Below, piece by piece: positions 7,564 through 14,158 of a stretch of 15,709 bases of DNA. A model generated the notes under the pieces. It made no database searches. It saw only the letters and a list, made by a program, of their open reading frames with translations, and was not told where the DNA came from. The translations under genes were made by a program, and so were the position numbers. Origin of the DNA: Nitrospinota bacterium. Lineage in GTDB: Bacteria > UBA8248. Numbering within the stretch: the stretch's first letter is position 1; each line of letters opens with the position of its first letter. Where the stretch lies: the NCBI GenBank assembly GCA_011523725.1, contig WTGD01000051.1, positions 1 through 15,709 of the forward strand, read 5' to 3'.

Positions 7564-8634
7564 ATGAGCGATGTACCCGAAACCATGAAGGCCGCCGTCA
7601 CGCACGGCGCGCACGAGGTGCGCATCGAGCAGATTCCCGTGCCAGATTACGAACCCGATCAGGTGCTGGTGAAGGTCGCCGCCTGCGGCATCTGCGGCAC
7701 GGACATCCATATCTACGAGGGGCACATGCGACCCATGTGGCCGCCCTATTATCCCTTCGTCCAGGGGCACGAGTGGGCCGGCGAGGTGGCCGCCATCGGG
7801 AGCGGCGCGCGAACCTCTCTCCAGGTGGGAGACCGCGTCATCATGGAGCCGACCGTGGGCTGCGGCGCTTGCGCCACCTGCATCCGGGGCGACTACCACA
7901 TCTGCGACAATTTCGCGAAGCCGGACGGCGGCTACAAGCTCCTGGGCCACACGGCGAACGGCGCCTTCAGCGAATACGGCCTGGCTCCGCCGAACAACCT
8001 CCACAAGATGCCCGACTCCATGAAATGGGAGGACGCGGTGATCGTGAACCAGGTCGTCATCGCGCTCCACGCCCTGGAGCGCGGGGGCATAGAACCGTCA
8101 GATACCGTGGCGATCCTGGGCCCCGGCCTGCTGGGCCTCGCCGTGCTCCAGCTCGTGAAGATGATGGGCGCGTCCAAGACCTTCATCACCGGTCGCGGCT
8201 ACCGGCTGGGAATCGCGGAGGAACTGGGAGCCGACCGCACCATCGACATTACGAAGGAAGACCCCGTCGAGGTCGTGATGAGCGAGACGGACGGCCGCGG
8301 TGTGGACCTCGTCATCGAGTGCGCCGGCCCGCCCGAGGTGATGCGCCAGGCGGTGGACATGGCCCGGCGCGGCGGGCGCGTGGTGCTGGAAGGCATCAAC
8401 GGCGGCCAGGAGACGTCTTTCAACACCGACCGCATCGTGCTCGATGAGATTGCCATATTCGGCGGGCGCGGCTCGCCCAACTGCTACCCGAGGGCGATAC
8501 AGATTATCGCCGACGGCCACATCGCCGTTGACAAGATGCTCACGCACTCGTTCGCGCTCAATGATTTCAACGAGGCGATGCGCATGTTCAAGGCGCGCGA
8601 AGACGGCGTGATGCGCGTGATGCTCACGCCCTGA
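7564..8634 (+). CDS. Zinc-dependent medium-chain alcohol/polyol dehydrogenase
   Basis: 356 aa of the MDR superfamily (threonine-dehydrogenase/sorbitol-dehydrogenase-like), which oxidises alcohols with NAD(P)+. Catalytic zinc region: CGICGTDIH with C44, and GHE at 68-70. Structural zinc site: C100, C103, C106, C114 in a C-x2-C-x2-C-x7-C pattern. The nucleotide-binding motif GPGLLG lies near residue 184 (VAILGPGLLGLAVLQL). Length is normal. The ribosome site GGAGG (7551-7555) is 8 nt before ATG. It falls in the middle of the VOC / flavin-reductase / MetE-like cluster, so it probably processes an intermediate of the same unknown pathway. Confidence 0.9.
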   Translation: MSDVPETMKAAVTHGAHEVRIEQIPVPDYEPDQVLVKVAACGICGTDIHIYEGHMRPMWPPYYPFVQGHEWAGEVAAIGSGARTSLQVGDRVIMEPTVGCGACATCIRGDYHICDNFAKPDGGYKLLGHTANGAFSEYGLAPPNNLHKMPDSMKWEDAVIVNQVVIALHALERGGIEPSDTVAILGPGLLGLAVLQLVKMMGASKTFITGRGYRLGIAEELGADRTIDITKEDPVEVVMSETDGRGVDLVIECAGPPEVMRQAVDMARRGGRVVLEGINGGQETSFNTDRIVLDEIAIFGGRGSPNCYPRAIQIIADGHIAVDKMLTHSFALNDFNEAMRMFKAREDGVMRVMLTP

Positions 8635-8702
8635 GACTTTTCTGAGGGTAATGCGACGAACGGAGCCGCTCTCGGCTTCAGCGATGCGAGGAGGAAACCC
8701 CG

Positions 8703-9752
8703 ATGCCGCAGAAACTCCTGCCCACCACCGTCGTGGGCAGCTACACACAGCCCGACTGGCTCATCGACCGCGAGAACCTCAACACGCGCCTCCCTCCGCG
8801 CGTGCGCGTGCAGGAGCTGTGGCGCATCCCGCCCGAGTTTCTGGAGGCCGCGCAGGACGACGCCACCCTCCTCGCGATACGCGACATGGAGCGCGCGGGA
8901 ATCGACATCATCTCGGACGGCGAGGCGCGCCGCGAGAGCTATTCGAACCGCGTCTCCACGGCCCTGGGCGGCATCGACACCGAGAGCCACGGCTATGCGA
9001 AAGACCGCTCGGGCCGGGACAACCCCGTCCCCCGCGTGATAGGCAAGATCCACCGCGCAAGGCCCATCGAGGTGAGCGACGTGGAGTTTCTGCGCGCCAA
9101 TACGGACCGGCAGATCAAGATCACGCTGCCGGGTCCCTTCACCATGACGCAGCAGGCGCAGGATGACTACTACGGCGGCGATCAGCGCGCGATGGCGCTC
9201 GACTACGCCCGCGCGGTGAACGAGGAGGTGAAGGACATGTTCGCCGCGGGCGCGGACGTGGTACAGATAGACGAGCCCTACATGCAGGCGCGCGCGGAAA
9301 TCGCCAGGGAGTTCGCCGTGGAGGTGATCGGCGAGGCGCTGAAGGGCGTGGAGGGAACGACCGCGCTCCACATGTGCTTCGGCTACGCGGCCATACACGC
9401 CTGGCAGGGGCTGGGGAAGCCCGACGCCTATTCCTTCCTGCCGGAGCTCAACGAAAGCGCCATCGACCAGATATCCATCGAGGCGGCCCAGCCGAAAATC
9501 GACCTCGCCGTGCTGGAGGAGCTGCCGGACAAGACCATCATCCTGGGCGTCATCGACAACGACGATCCGGAGATCGAATCGCCCGAAACGGTCGCGGCGC
9601 GCATCAGGGCGGCGCTCAAGCACATATCGCCCGATCGGCTCATCCTCGCGCCTGATTGCGGCATGAAGTACATGAGCCGCGACGTCGCCTTCGGCAAGCT
9701 CAAGTCCATGGCCGAGGGCGCCGCCATCGTGCGTGAGGAGATTGAGGGGTAG
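8703..9752 (+). CDS. MetE-like cobalamin-independent methyltransferase, C-terminal-domain-only type
   Basis: 349 aa matching only the C-terminal catalytic half of MetE. Key features: start LLPTTVVGSYTQPDWL; IDIISDGEARRESY; ITLPGPFTMTQQA; VQIDEPYMQ; zinc ligands in LHMCFGY (H223, C225) and the terminal cysteine in LAPDCGMKY (C319). MetE transfers a methyl group to the thiol of homocysteine; short forms like this one are found outside methionine synthesis and often have other methyl donors or thiol acceptors, so methionine synthase should not be assumed. GAGGAGG precedes ATG 8703. It is the last gene of the plus-strand cluster and ends 15 bp from the convergent brnA. Confidence 0.87.
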   Translation: MPQKLLPTTVVGSYTQPDWLIDRENLNTRLPPRVRVQELWRIPPEFLEAAQDDATLLAIRDMERAGIDIISDGEARRESYSNRVSTALGGIDTESHGYAKDRSGRDNPVPRVIGKIHRARPIEVSDVEFLRANTDRQIKITLPGPFTMTQQAQDDYYGGDQRAMALDYARAVNEEVKDMFAAGADVVQIDEPYMQARAEIAREFAVEVIGEALKGVEGTTALHMCFGYAAIHAWQGLGKPDAYSFLPELNESAIDQISIEAAQPKIDLAVLEELPDKTIILGVIDNDDPEIESPETVAARIRAALKHISPDRLILAPDCGMKYMSRDVAFGKLKSMAEGAAIVREEIEG

Positions 9753-9767
9753 GGGGGTCGGCTGAAG

Positions 9768-10076
9768 TCAGTCCGCGTTGCCGCCGAACGCGGTATTGCG
9801 CAGTGCAGTGTTGATGCGGGACTGCCACCCCCTGCCGCTTTTTTTGAAGTGCGCCACCACGTCCGCGTCGAGGCGAATGGTGGTCTGCACCTTGGTGGGT
9901 TTTTTCTGCGGCCCGCGAAACCGGCGAGGTTCATTTCTCGCCAATTCTCCCCGGGCGTGGGCTTCGACGATCTCGGGCACGACTTCAGAGGCCGGACGCA
10001 TCTTCTCCAGCATCTCCTTGGTCAAGGGACGATCCTCCGCCTCTGGCAGTGTCTGATTCTTCCGCTTTCTCGCCAT
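9768..10076 (-). CDS. brnA: BrnA-type antitoxin
   Basis: 102 aa. The C-terminal half has the BrnA pattern TTIRLDADVVAHFKKSGRGW followed by QSRINTALR, a ribbon-helix-helix-like DNA-binding segment. The N-terminal half is charged and probably binds the toxin. BrnA neutralises BrnT and represses the operon together with it (known for the Brucella pair). ATG at 10076 was chosen for its strong AAGGAG site 5 nt upstream. An upstream in-frame extension to 10190 would overlap the toxin gene and has no such site. The gene follows brnT by 13 bp on the same strand, the usual toxin-first order of this family. Confidence 0.86.
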   Translation of the reverse strand: MARKRKNQTLPEAEDRPLTKEMLEKMRPASEVVPEIVEAHARGELARNEPRRFRGPQKKPTKVQTTIRLDADVVAHFKKSGRGWQSRINTALRNTAFGGNAD

Positions 10077-10089
10077 CTTCACTCCTTCG

Positions 10090-10362
10090 TCATGCGCGAT
10101 GTTCCGCGTATTGACTCGTTTCTCTTTGATTCGCTTTGCGTAGGCTGATGATCCGGACGAACGATTCACGGCGGGTGAATACCAGAACATGGACCCGCTC
10201 CTGAATCAGTCCCAAAGCCCAAAAACGCCGTTCGTCATATTCGGTGCGCGCATCCTCGTAGACCAAAGCCGTCTGCCAGTCAAACTCCAAGGCAGCGAGG
10301 AAATCGACATTATGCTTATCAAAATTGGCCTCCCGTTTGTTCTCATCCCATTCGTATTGCAT
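10090..10362 (-). CDS. brnT: BrnT-type ribonuclease toxin
   Basis: 90 aa beginning MQYEWDENKREANFDKHNVD, the family hallmark, with FLAALEFDW, then DERRFWALGLI, and the C-terminal RIISLRKANQRE. BrnT is a RelE-fold ribonuclease that inhibits translation when free. ATG at 10362 is chosen because the family starts at this Y-E-W-D-x-N segment; a TTG six codons upstream is possible. No Shine-Dalgarno is visible before either start. Base composition is lower in GC than the surrounding housekeeping genes, which fits acquisition by transfer. It is divergent from the methylase gene at 10513. Confidence 0.87.
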   Translation of the reverse strand: MQYEWDENKREANFDKHNVDFLAALEFDWQTALVYEDARTEYDERRFWALGLIQERVHVLVFTRRESFVRIISLRKANQRETSQYAEHRA

Positions 10363-10367
10363 GTCTA

Positions 10368-10420
10368 ATCGTAACAACAATTTAAGAAAAGCGCAATCAC
10401 TTCGCGCGGCGAAAATGCGC
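10368..10420 (-). promoter_or_regulatory. Candidate brnTA promoter and overlapping operator dyad
   Basis: On the minus strand TTGCGC (10396-10391), 17-nt spacer, TACGAT (10373-10368; 4 of 6 to TATAAT). Overlapping and upstream of the -35 is a nested inverted repeat: TTCGC-3-GCGAA (10401-10413), flanked by GCGCA (10391-10395) and TGCGC (10416-10420). Its position suits a BrnA-BrnT operator. The predicted start site falls within about 2 nt of the brnT ATG, so the mRNA could be leaderless, which would explain the missing ribosome site. Confidence 0.4.
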
Positions 10421-10434
10421 CATCACTATTCTGC

Positions 10435-10495
10435 GTCTGTGGATTGGTGGCTTCGTCCTTCGGTTGTGATAGGGTGTCCGCATCCGCCCACAGAC
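10435..10495. repeat. Spaced 8-bp inverted repeat in the methylase leader
   Basis: GTCTGTGG (10435-10442) and CCACAGAC (10488-10495) are perfect inverted copies separated by 45 bp, just upstream of the D12-class methylase start (10513). It may be an operator pair or an RNA stem. The 10363-10512 gap otherwise holds the divergent control region of brnTA and the methylase. Confidence 0.35.
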
Positions 10496-10512
10496 ACATC
10501 CCGGGACAGCGA

Positions 10513-11373
10513 ATGGTCACGAGCACGAAAGCACGCGTTCGCAAAGCGAAGCCCATCACCCAAAACGAGAAACCCGGGCCCCCTCTCAAGTGGGCCGGCG
10601 GCAAGCGGTGGCTCATTCCCCACATTCAAGCCTATTGGGAGGCGCACAGCGAGCGCCGCCTCGTGGAGCCTTTCTGCGGCGGGCTGGCCGTCGCGCTCGG
10701 CCTCTGCCCCGAGAGGGCGCTCCTGAACGACATCAACGCCCCGCTCATGAACTTCTACGCATGGCTCAAGAAGGGTATCTCGAGAGTCCGGCTCGATATG
10801 CGAAACGACGCGGAGACCTACTACGCCCACAGGGAGCGGTTCAACGCGCTGCTCATGAGCGGAAGGGGGCGCAACAAGGAGGCGGCGGAGCTTTTTTATT
10901 ATTTGAACCGCACGGGTTACAACGGGCTTTGCCGCTTCAACAGCAAGGGCGGGTTCAACGTCCCCTTCGGGCGCTACAAGCGAATCAACTACGCCCGGGA
11001 TTTCTCGGCTTACCGGGAAGCCTTCGAAGGCTGGGAGTTTCTCTGCCAGGATTTCCAGACGCTCCCGGTCGAGCCCGATGATTTCATCTACGCGGACCCT
11101 CCCTATGACGTCCAGTTCACGAAATACGCCAAGGAGGATTTCTCCTGGACGGATCAGGTGCGCTTGGCGGAATTCCTCGCCGCGCACGAAGGCCCGGTCG
11201 TCCTCTCGAACCAGGCGACGGATAGAATCGTGGCGCTTTATGAGAAAAACGGCTTCACCCTCTCGTTCCTCGAAGGCCCCCGCCGCATCAGTTGCACGGG
11301 GGATCGCTCTCCCGCGATGGAGGTGCTGGCGGTGCGGGGGATGGGGAATGAGGGCGTGGGACGCGCCGCGTGA
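10513..11373 (+). CDS. Dam/D12-class (alpha) N6-adenine DNA methyltransferase
   Basis: 286 aa. Motifs run in the alpha order: LKWAGGKRWLIPHI (motif X, about residue 25), VEPFCGGLAVAL (motif I, SAM binding, about 52), LLNDINAPLMNFY, the YYLNRTGYNGLCRFNSKG segment typical of Dam/DpnM, and the catalytic DPPYD (about 195). These enzymes methylate adenine N6, most often in GATC. ATG 10513 was chosen because it lies just before the conserved domain; an earlier in-frame GTG (10444) would add 23 unconserved residues. The ribosome site is poor. It lies 100 bp upstream of a second methylase and the endonuclease, so it probably belongs to the same restriction-modification locus. GATC specificity is inferred from family resemblance. 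Confidence 0.86.
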   Translation: MVTSTKARVRKAKPITQNEKPGPPLKWAGGKRWLIPHIQAYWEAHSERRLVEPFCGGLAVALGLCPERALLNDINAPLMNFYAWLKKGISRVRLDMRNDAETYYAHRERFNALLMSGRGRNKEAAELFYYLNRTGYNGLCRFNSKGGFNVPFGRYKRINYARDFSAYREAFEGWEFLCQDFQTLPVEPDDFIYADPPYDVQFTKYAKEDFSWTDQVRLAEFLAAHEGPVVLSNQATDRIVALYEKNGFTLSFLEGPRRISCTGDRSPAMEVLAVRGMGNEGVGRAA

Positions 11374-11400
11374 GGAGTGGCGCGACAAACGACCACAGAC

Positions 11401-11429
11401 TTGAGAACCGGCATGACGGATTGTATGAT
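11401..11429 (+). promoter_or_regulatory. Sigma70-type promoter for the second methylase and endonuclease
   Basis: TTGAGA (11401-11406; 5 of 6), 17-nt spacer, TATGAT (11424-11429; 5 of 6). The predicted start is near 11436, giving a 38-nt leader. A GATC (11437-11440) lies at the start site. Confidence 0.6.
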
Positions 11430-11473
11430 GAACAGCGATCAGAAATAGAAGCTGCCGCCCGTGGGGAAATCGG

Positions 11474-12387
11474 ATGACCAACGCCGCTTCGAGTGTTGAA
11501 AGCACGGCGCGGCAGCCGGTGCAGGACATGCTCCCTCGATTGGAGGGGGAAAACCCAAAAAGCCAACCTGTCCTTGCATGCGCGGACAACCTCGTTTTCA
11601 TGAGCGAGCTTCCCGATGAGCGGATGAAGCTCATCGTCACGTCACCCCCTTACAACCTGGGCAAGGAATACGAATCGAAAACCCCGCTCGACGCTTACGT
11701 CGAGGCGCAGGAGCGGGTGATACGCGAGTGCGTGCGGCTCCTTCATCCCAAGGGCTCCATCTGCTGGCAGGTCGGTAACTATGTGGAAAACGGCGAGATC
11801 GTTCCGCTCGACGCCATTCTCTATCCCGTCTTTCGGGCGCAGGGCCTCAAGCTCCGCAACCGTATCGTCTGGAGCTTCGGCCACGGGCTTCACTGCACCA
11901 GGCGGCTCTCGGGCCGATACGAAACCATCAACTGGTGGACGAAGGGCGACGATTACACCTGGAACCTCGACCCGATACGGGTTCCCGCGAAGTATCCCGG
12001 CAAGAAACACTTCAAGGGACCGAACATCGGCAAACTCTCGGGGAATCCCAAGGGAAAAAACCCGAGCGACGTGTGGGTTTTCCCGAATGTGAAGAGCAAT
12101 CACCCGGAAAAGACGATACACCCCTGCCAGTTCCCCGTTGAGCTCGTGGAGCGCCTCGTGCTCTCCATGACGGATGAGGGCGATGCGGTGTTCGACCCTT
12201 ACATGGGCGTCGGTTCCTCCATCATCGCCGCCCTCAAGCACGACAGAACGGCCTATGGCTGCGACGTCTTTCCGAATACGTGGACATCGCGCTGGACCGT
12301 GTGCGTAAGCTGTATGCGGGAACCCTCAAGACGCGTCCCATGGGAAAGCCCATCTACGATCCCGCCAAACCGAACGGCGGACATTAG
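11474..12387 (+). CDS. Beta-class DNA amino-methyltransferase, frameshifted near the C-terminus
   Basis: Motif order is beta: catalytic TSPPYN (about residue 55) in the N-terminal part and the SAM-binding FDPYMGVGSSIIAAL (about 240) in the C-terminal part. SPPY favours N4-cytosine methylation, though beta-class adenine enzymes with this motif exist. Up to GCDVFP the frame is intact. At 12272-12276 the sequence appears to lack one base: the frame from GAA 12274 reads EYVDIALDRVRKLYAGTLKT, the expected continuation, and ends at TAG 12385-12387. Without correction the frame runs to 12463 with an unrelated tail. Restored length would be about 304 aa. In the restored frame the stop overlaps the GTG start of the endonuclease by one base. 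Whether the deletion is real or a sequencing or assembly error cannot be decided here. Confidence 0.83.
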
Positions 12388-12998
12388 TGCGCATCAAAGC
12401 CAAGTATTCACATCTGAACGGCGAGGAATATCTGCTCGTCCACCGCAAACAGTTGTGGGATGAAGTTAAGGAAGTCATCGGGGAAGTCGACGCAGAGGCT
12501 TGCCGCACCAAGGTCTCCAAAGAAAAGACCATGCCCGGAAAAATCTTGTTCTCGCCCGCCGACATGAACAGCGCGTTCAAGGACGGCCTCAAAGCGCGAG
12601 GCTGGAGCGAGCGCAGGACCACATTCTGGCTCACGGCGGATGAGAAGCTCATGCGCGGCATTTACGGCCTGTCTGAAAGCGAGCAGAAACGCGCCATCGA
12701 GGAAGCGGGATTTGAGCCCATCATGTCCTACAACCAGACGGATTTCGTGAAAGAGCGCGTTGCGGTGGAGATTCAGTTCGGTAAATACGCTTTCGTCGCG
12801 CATGACCTGTTCGTGAAGCATTTGAGCTTTTACGTTTCAGACATCATCGACGTAGGCGTGGAGATACTCCCCATGAAGGAACTGGAGCGAGAAATGTCCT
12901 CCGGCGTCCCCTACTATGAGCGGGATTTATTGAACGTCTTACGGCAAGGCCGCGGGGTTCCCGCCGTGCCCTTGGTGCTCGTGGGCGTCACGCCGTAA
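12387..12998 (+). CDS. Type II restriction endonuclease, BstYI/BglII family
   Basis: 203 aa. The sequence from YSHLNG through DAEACRTK.SKEKT, SYNQTDFVK, VEIQFGK and DLFVKH to VGVEILPMKE, EMSSG and LRQGRGVPAVPLVL matches the BglII family (PF09195) and, as I recall it, is closest to BstYI, which is also 203 aa and cuts R^GATCY. The active site is visible: D119, E128, Q130 (D-x8-E-x-Q), the same spacing as BglII D84/E93/Q95. The start is GTG 12387, overlapping the restored methylase stop (TAGTG), with GGCGGA just upstream; R is probably made by translational coupling to M. The protein is full length with no disruption, so it may be active. Specificity is inferred, not proven. Confidence 0.88.
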   Translation: MRIKAKYSHLNGEEYLLVHRKQLWDEVKEVIGEVDAEACRTKVSKEKTMPGKILFSPADMNSAFKDGLKARGWSERRTTFWLTADEKLMRGIYGLSESEQKRAIEEAGFEPIMSYNQTDFVKERVAVEIQFGKYAFVAHDLFVKHLSFYVSDIIDVGVEILPMKELEREMSSGVPYYERDLLNVLRQGRGVPAVPLVLVGVTP

Positions 12999-13011
12999 CT
13001 CGACAATCCCC

Positions 13012-13674
13012 CTACTCACCGCCCTCCTGAAACGCGATGCGCTCGCCGGGGGGTTCCACGACGAGGTGTAAGGCTTCGGCCACGCGGCCCGTCAGGTTCC
13101 ACAGCCCGCAGATGAGGGTCAGCGAGACGAGCTGCTCGGTGGAGAAGTGCTTCTTCATGGCCTCAAAGGCCGCGTCGTTCCCCTTGGCCGTCAGGTTCGT
13201 GACTTCCTCCGCCCAGCCGATAGCGGCTTTTTCTTTTTCGCTAAAGAGCGCGCTGTCGCGCCAGCCGTCGCCTTCCAGCAGATTGATTTTTTCCTGTTCG
13301 ATGCCCTGAGCCCGACCGAGCTCGACGTTGTGCCCCAGTCAGTTGTTGCATTCGGTGAGAATCGCCGTCTTGATGATGACGAGCTGGGCCATGTGGATGT
13401 ATTCGGGGTCGGAATCGCGGTGCTGGACGCGCAGCTTTCCGTCCATGATCTGCCAGCCCTCGACGAAGCCCGGCGCCCAGCCGAGCAGGCGCAGGAAGCG
13501 CGACACCTTGCCCCACCGCTTCACGCCGCGCTCATACAAAGGTGCTAATTCCTCGGCCAGGTGTTCCGGGATGTTCTCCGGGTCGATGAGCGGCACGCGG
13601 GGGAGGGGACAGGCCATCATCTCCTCGGTGACGCCCATGTCGCCTGAAAGACCGGTGGCTTCGTTTATCGGCAT
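13012..13674 (-). CDS. AhpD/carboxymuconolactone-decarboxylase-like protein with in-frame TGA, probable selenoprotein (CxxU)
   Basis: Read as one 220-residue product from ATG 13674 (AAGGAA about 8 nt upstream) to TAG 13012, with TGA at 13341-13339 as codon 112. Before it: RFLRLLGWAPGFVEGWQIM and YIHMAQLVIIKTAILTECNN. After it, in the same frame, 108 more residues: LGHNVELGRAQGIEQEKINL, GWAEEVTNL and LTLICGLWNLTGRVAEALH, the rest of an AhpD/CMD fold. Family members carry C-x2-C followed by GH(H) as a peroxidase/thiol-redox site; here it is C109-N-N-[TGA]-L-G-H115, so TGA replaces the second cysteine. A hairpin suited to a SECIS follows. AhpD-like selenoproteins are, as I recall, reported from marine metagenomes. 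Alternative: a nonsense mutation of TGC. The gene lies downstream of the HEPN gene on the same strand (76 bp gap). Confidence 0.8.
13308..13341 (-). promoter_or_regulatory. Putative bacterial SECIS element (UGA plus hairpin)
   Basis: After the UGA (13341-13339) there are 15 nt, then GAGCUC (13323-13318), loop GGUC (13317-13314) and GGGCUC (13313-13308): a 6-bp stem with one U-G pair. The loop lies 22-25 nt after the UGA, within the window for bacterial SECIS loops, and a GGUC-containing loop is like that of E. coli fdhF as I recall it. The lower stem does not pair cleanly. Confidence 0.6.
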
Positions 13675-13750
13675 GGCGAATTCCTTTTCTGATGAAAGCG
13701 TGAACGGATGAGAGTGAACGCGCGCATTCTGGCTCAAGGATGGGTGGGGA

Positions 13751-14158
13751 TCAATTCTCTTTAGGGTGTCCTGCGCTTTCCAAGTGCCGCCGAACTTCTT
13801 CGAGCAACGCTTCTGCGTGTTGGATAGCTGTGGCTCGGTCGAGAGGTGTCTCGCTAGGATCACTGGCGCCGTAACGAAATTGAACGGCATACGAGGTGTA
13901 TTCCACCAATCCGTCGAATCGATCCGCCTCCGCGTCGTGTTCTTTGAGCATATTGATCAGTCGAGCCAGATCGTGGGTTGCTGGATACGTTTCACCAAGA
14001 AGAGCAAGTAAGGCCTTAAGCGATTTTTCCAACGCCTGTTGTACGTGAAAGCCGAATATTTCGTCGGCGAAAATAGTTGCGTCTTCCATTCCTCGAATAG
14101 CGGAGTAATCCCGCTCCGCCGCCTCCAGAAGTACACGGGCCTGCTTAAGATCGCTCAT
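13751..14158 (-). CDS. HEPN-domain protein, toxin partner of MNT
   Basis: 135 aa. Pattern of the HEPN domain (PF05168-like): LLEAAERDYSAI, then FGFHVQQALEKSLKALLALL, THDLARLINML and a C-terminal helical part with R108-x5-H114, which nominally fits the Rx4-6H ribonuclease motif. HEPN proteins paired with minimal nucleotidyltransferases are RNase toxins neutralised by AMPylation (type VII, HepT/MntA); this HEPN subtype may differ mechanistically. ATG 14158 lies inside the end of the upstream MNT gene (14-bp overlap), showing tight coupling. GC content is visibly lower than in the metabolic genes, suggesting recent acquisition. Confidence 0.82.
   Translation of the reverse strand: MSDLKQARVLLEAAERDYSAIRGMEDATIFADEIFGFHVQQALEKSLKALLALLGETYPATHDLARLINMLKEHDAEADRFDGLVEYTSYAVQFRYGASDPSETPLDRATAIQHAEALLEEVRRHLESAGHPKEN

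Noticed and set aside
8484..9623. 379-codon open frame on the minus strand
   Set aside because: It lies antisense to the clear MetE-like gene, has a composition typical of high-GC shadow frames (rich in H, R, A, V), and shows no recognisable motif.
10426..11640. 404-codon open frame on the minus strand
   Set aside because: It is the mirror of the D12-class methylase, which has all its motifs; there is no ribosome site or domain on the minus strand.
12269..12276. Programmed frameshift in the beta-class methylase
   Set aside because: TTTCCGAA is not a known slippery heptamer and no stimulating structure or internal ribosome-site pattern is evident; a one-base deletion or read error explains it better.
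12387..12998. DpnII-family endonuclease, suggested by the alpha/beta methylase order
   Set aside because: The length (203 aa), the D-x8-E-x-Q active site and the long shared motifs fit BstYI/BglII instead.
13339..13341. AhpD-like gene as a simple nonsense-mutated pseudogene
   Set aside because: Not excluded, but less likely: the only stop in 221 codons falls precisely on the catalytic cysteine, the downstream frame is intact and conserved, and a SECIS-like hairpin follows.
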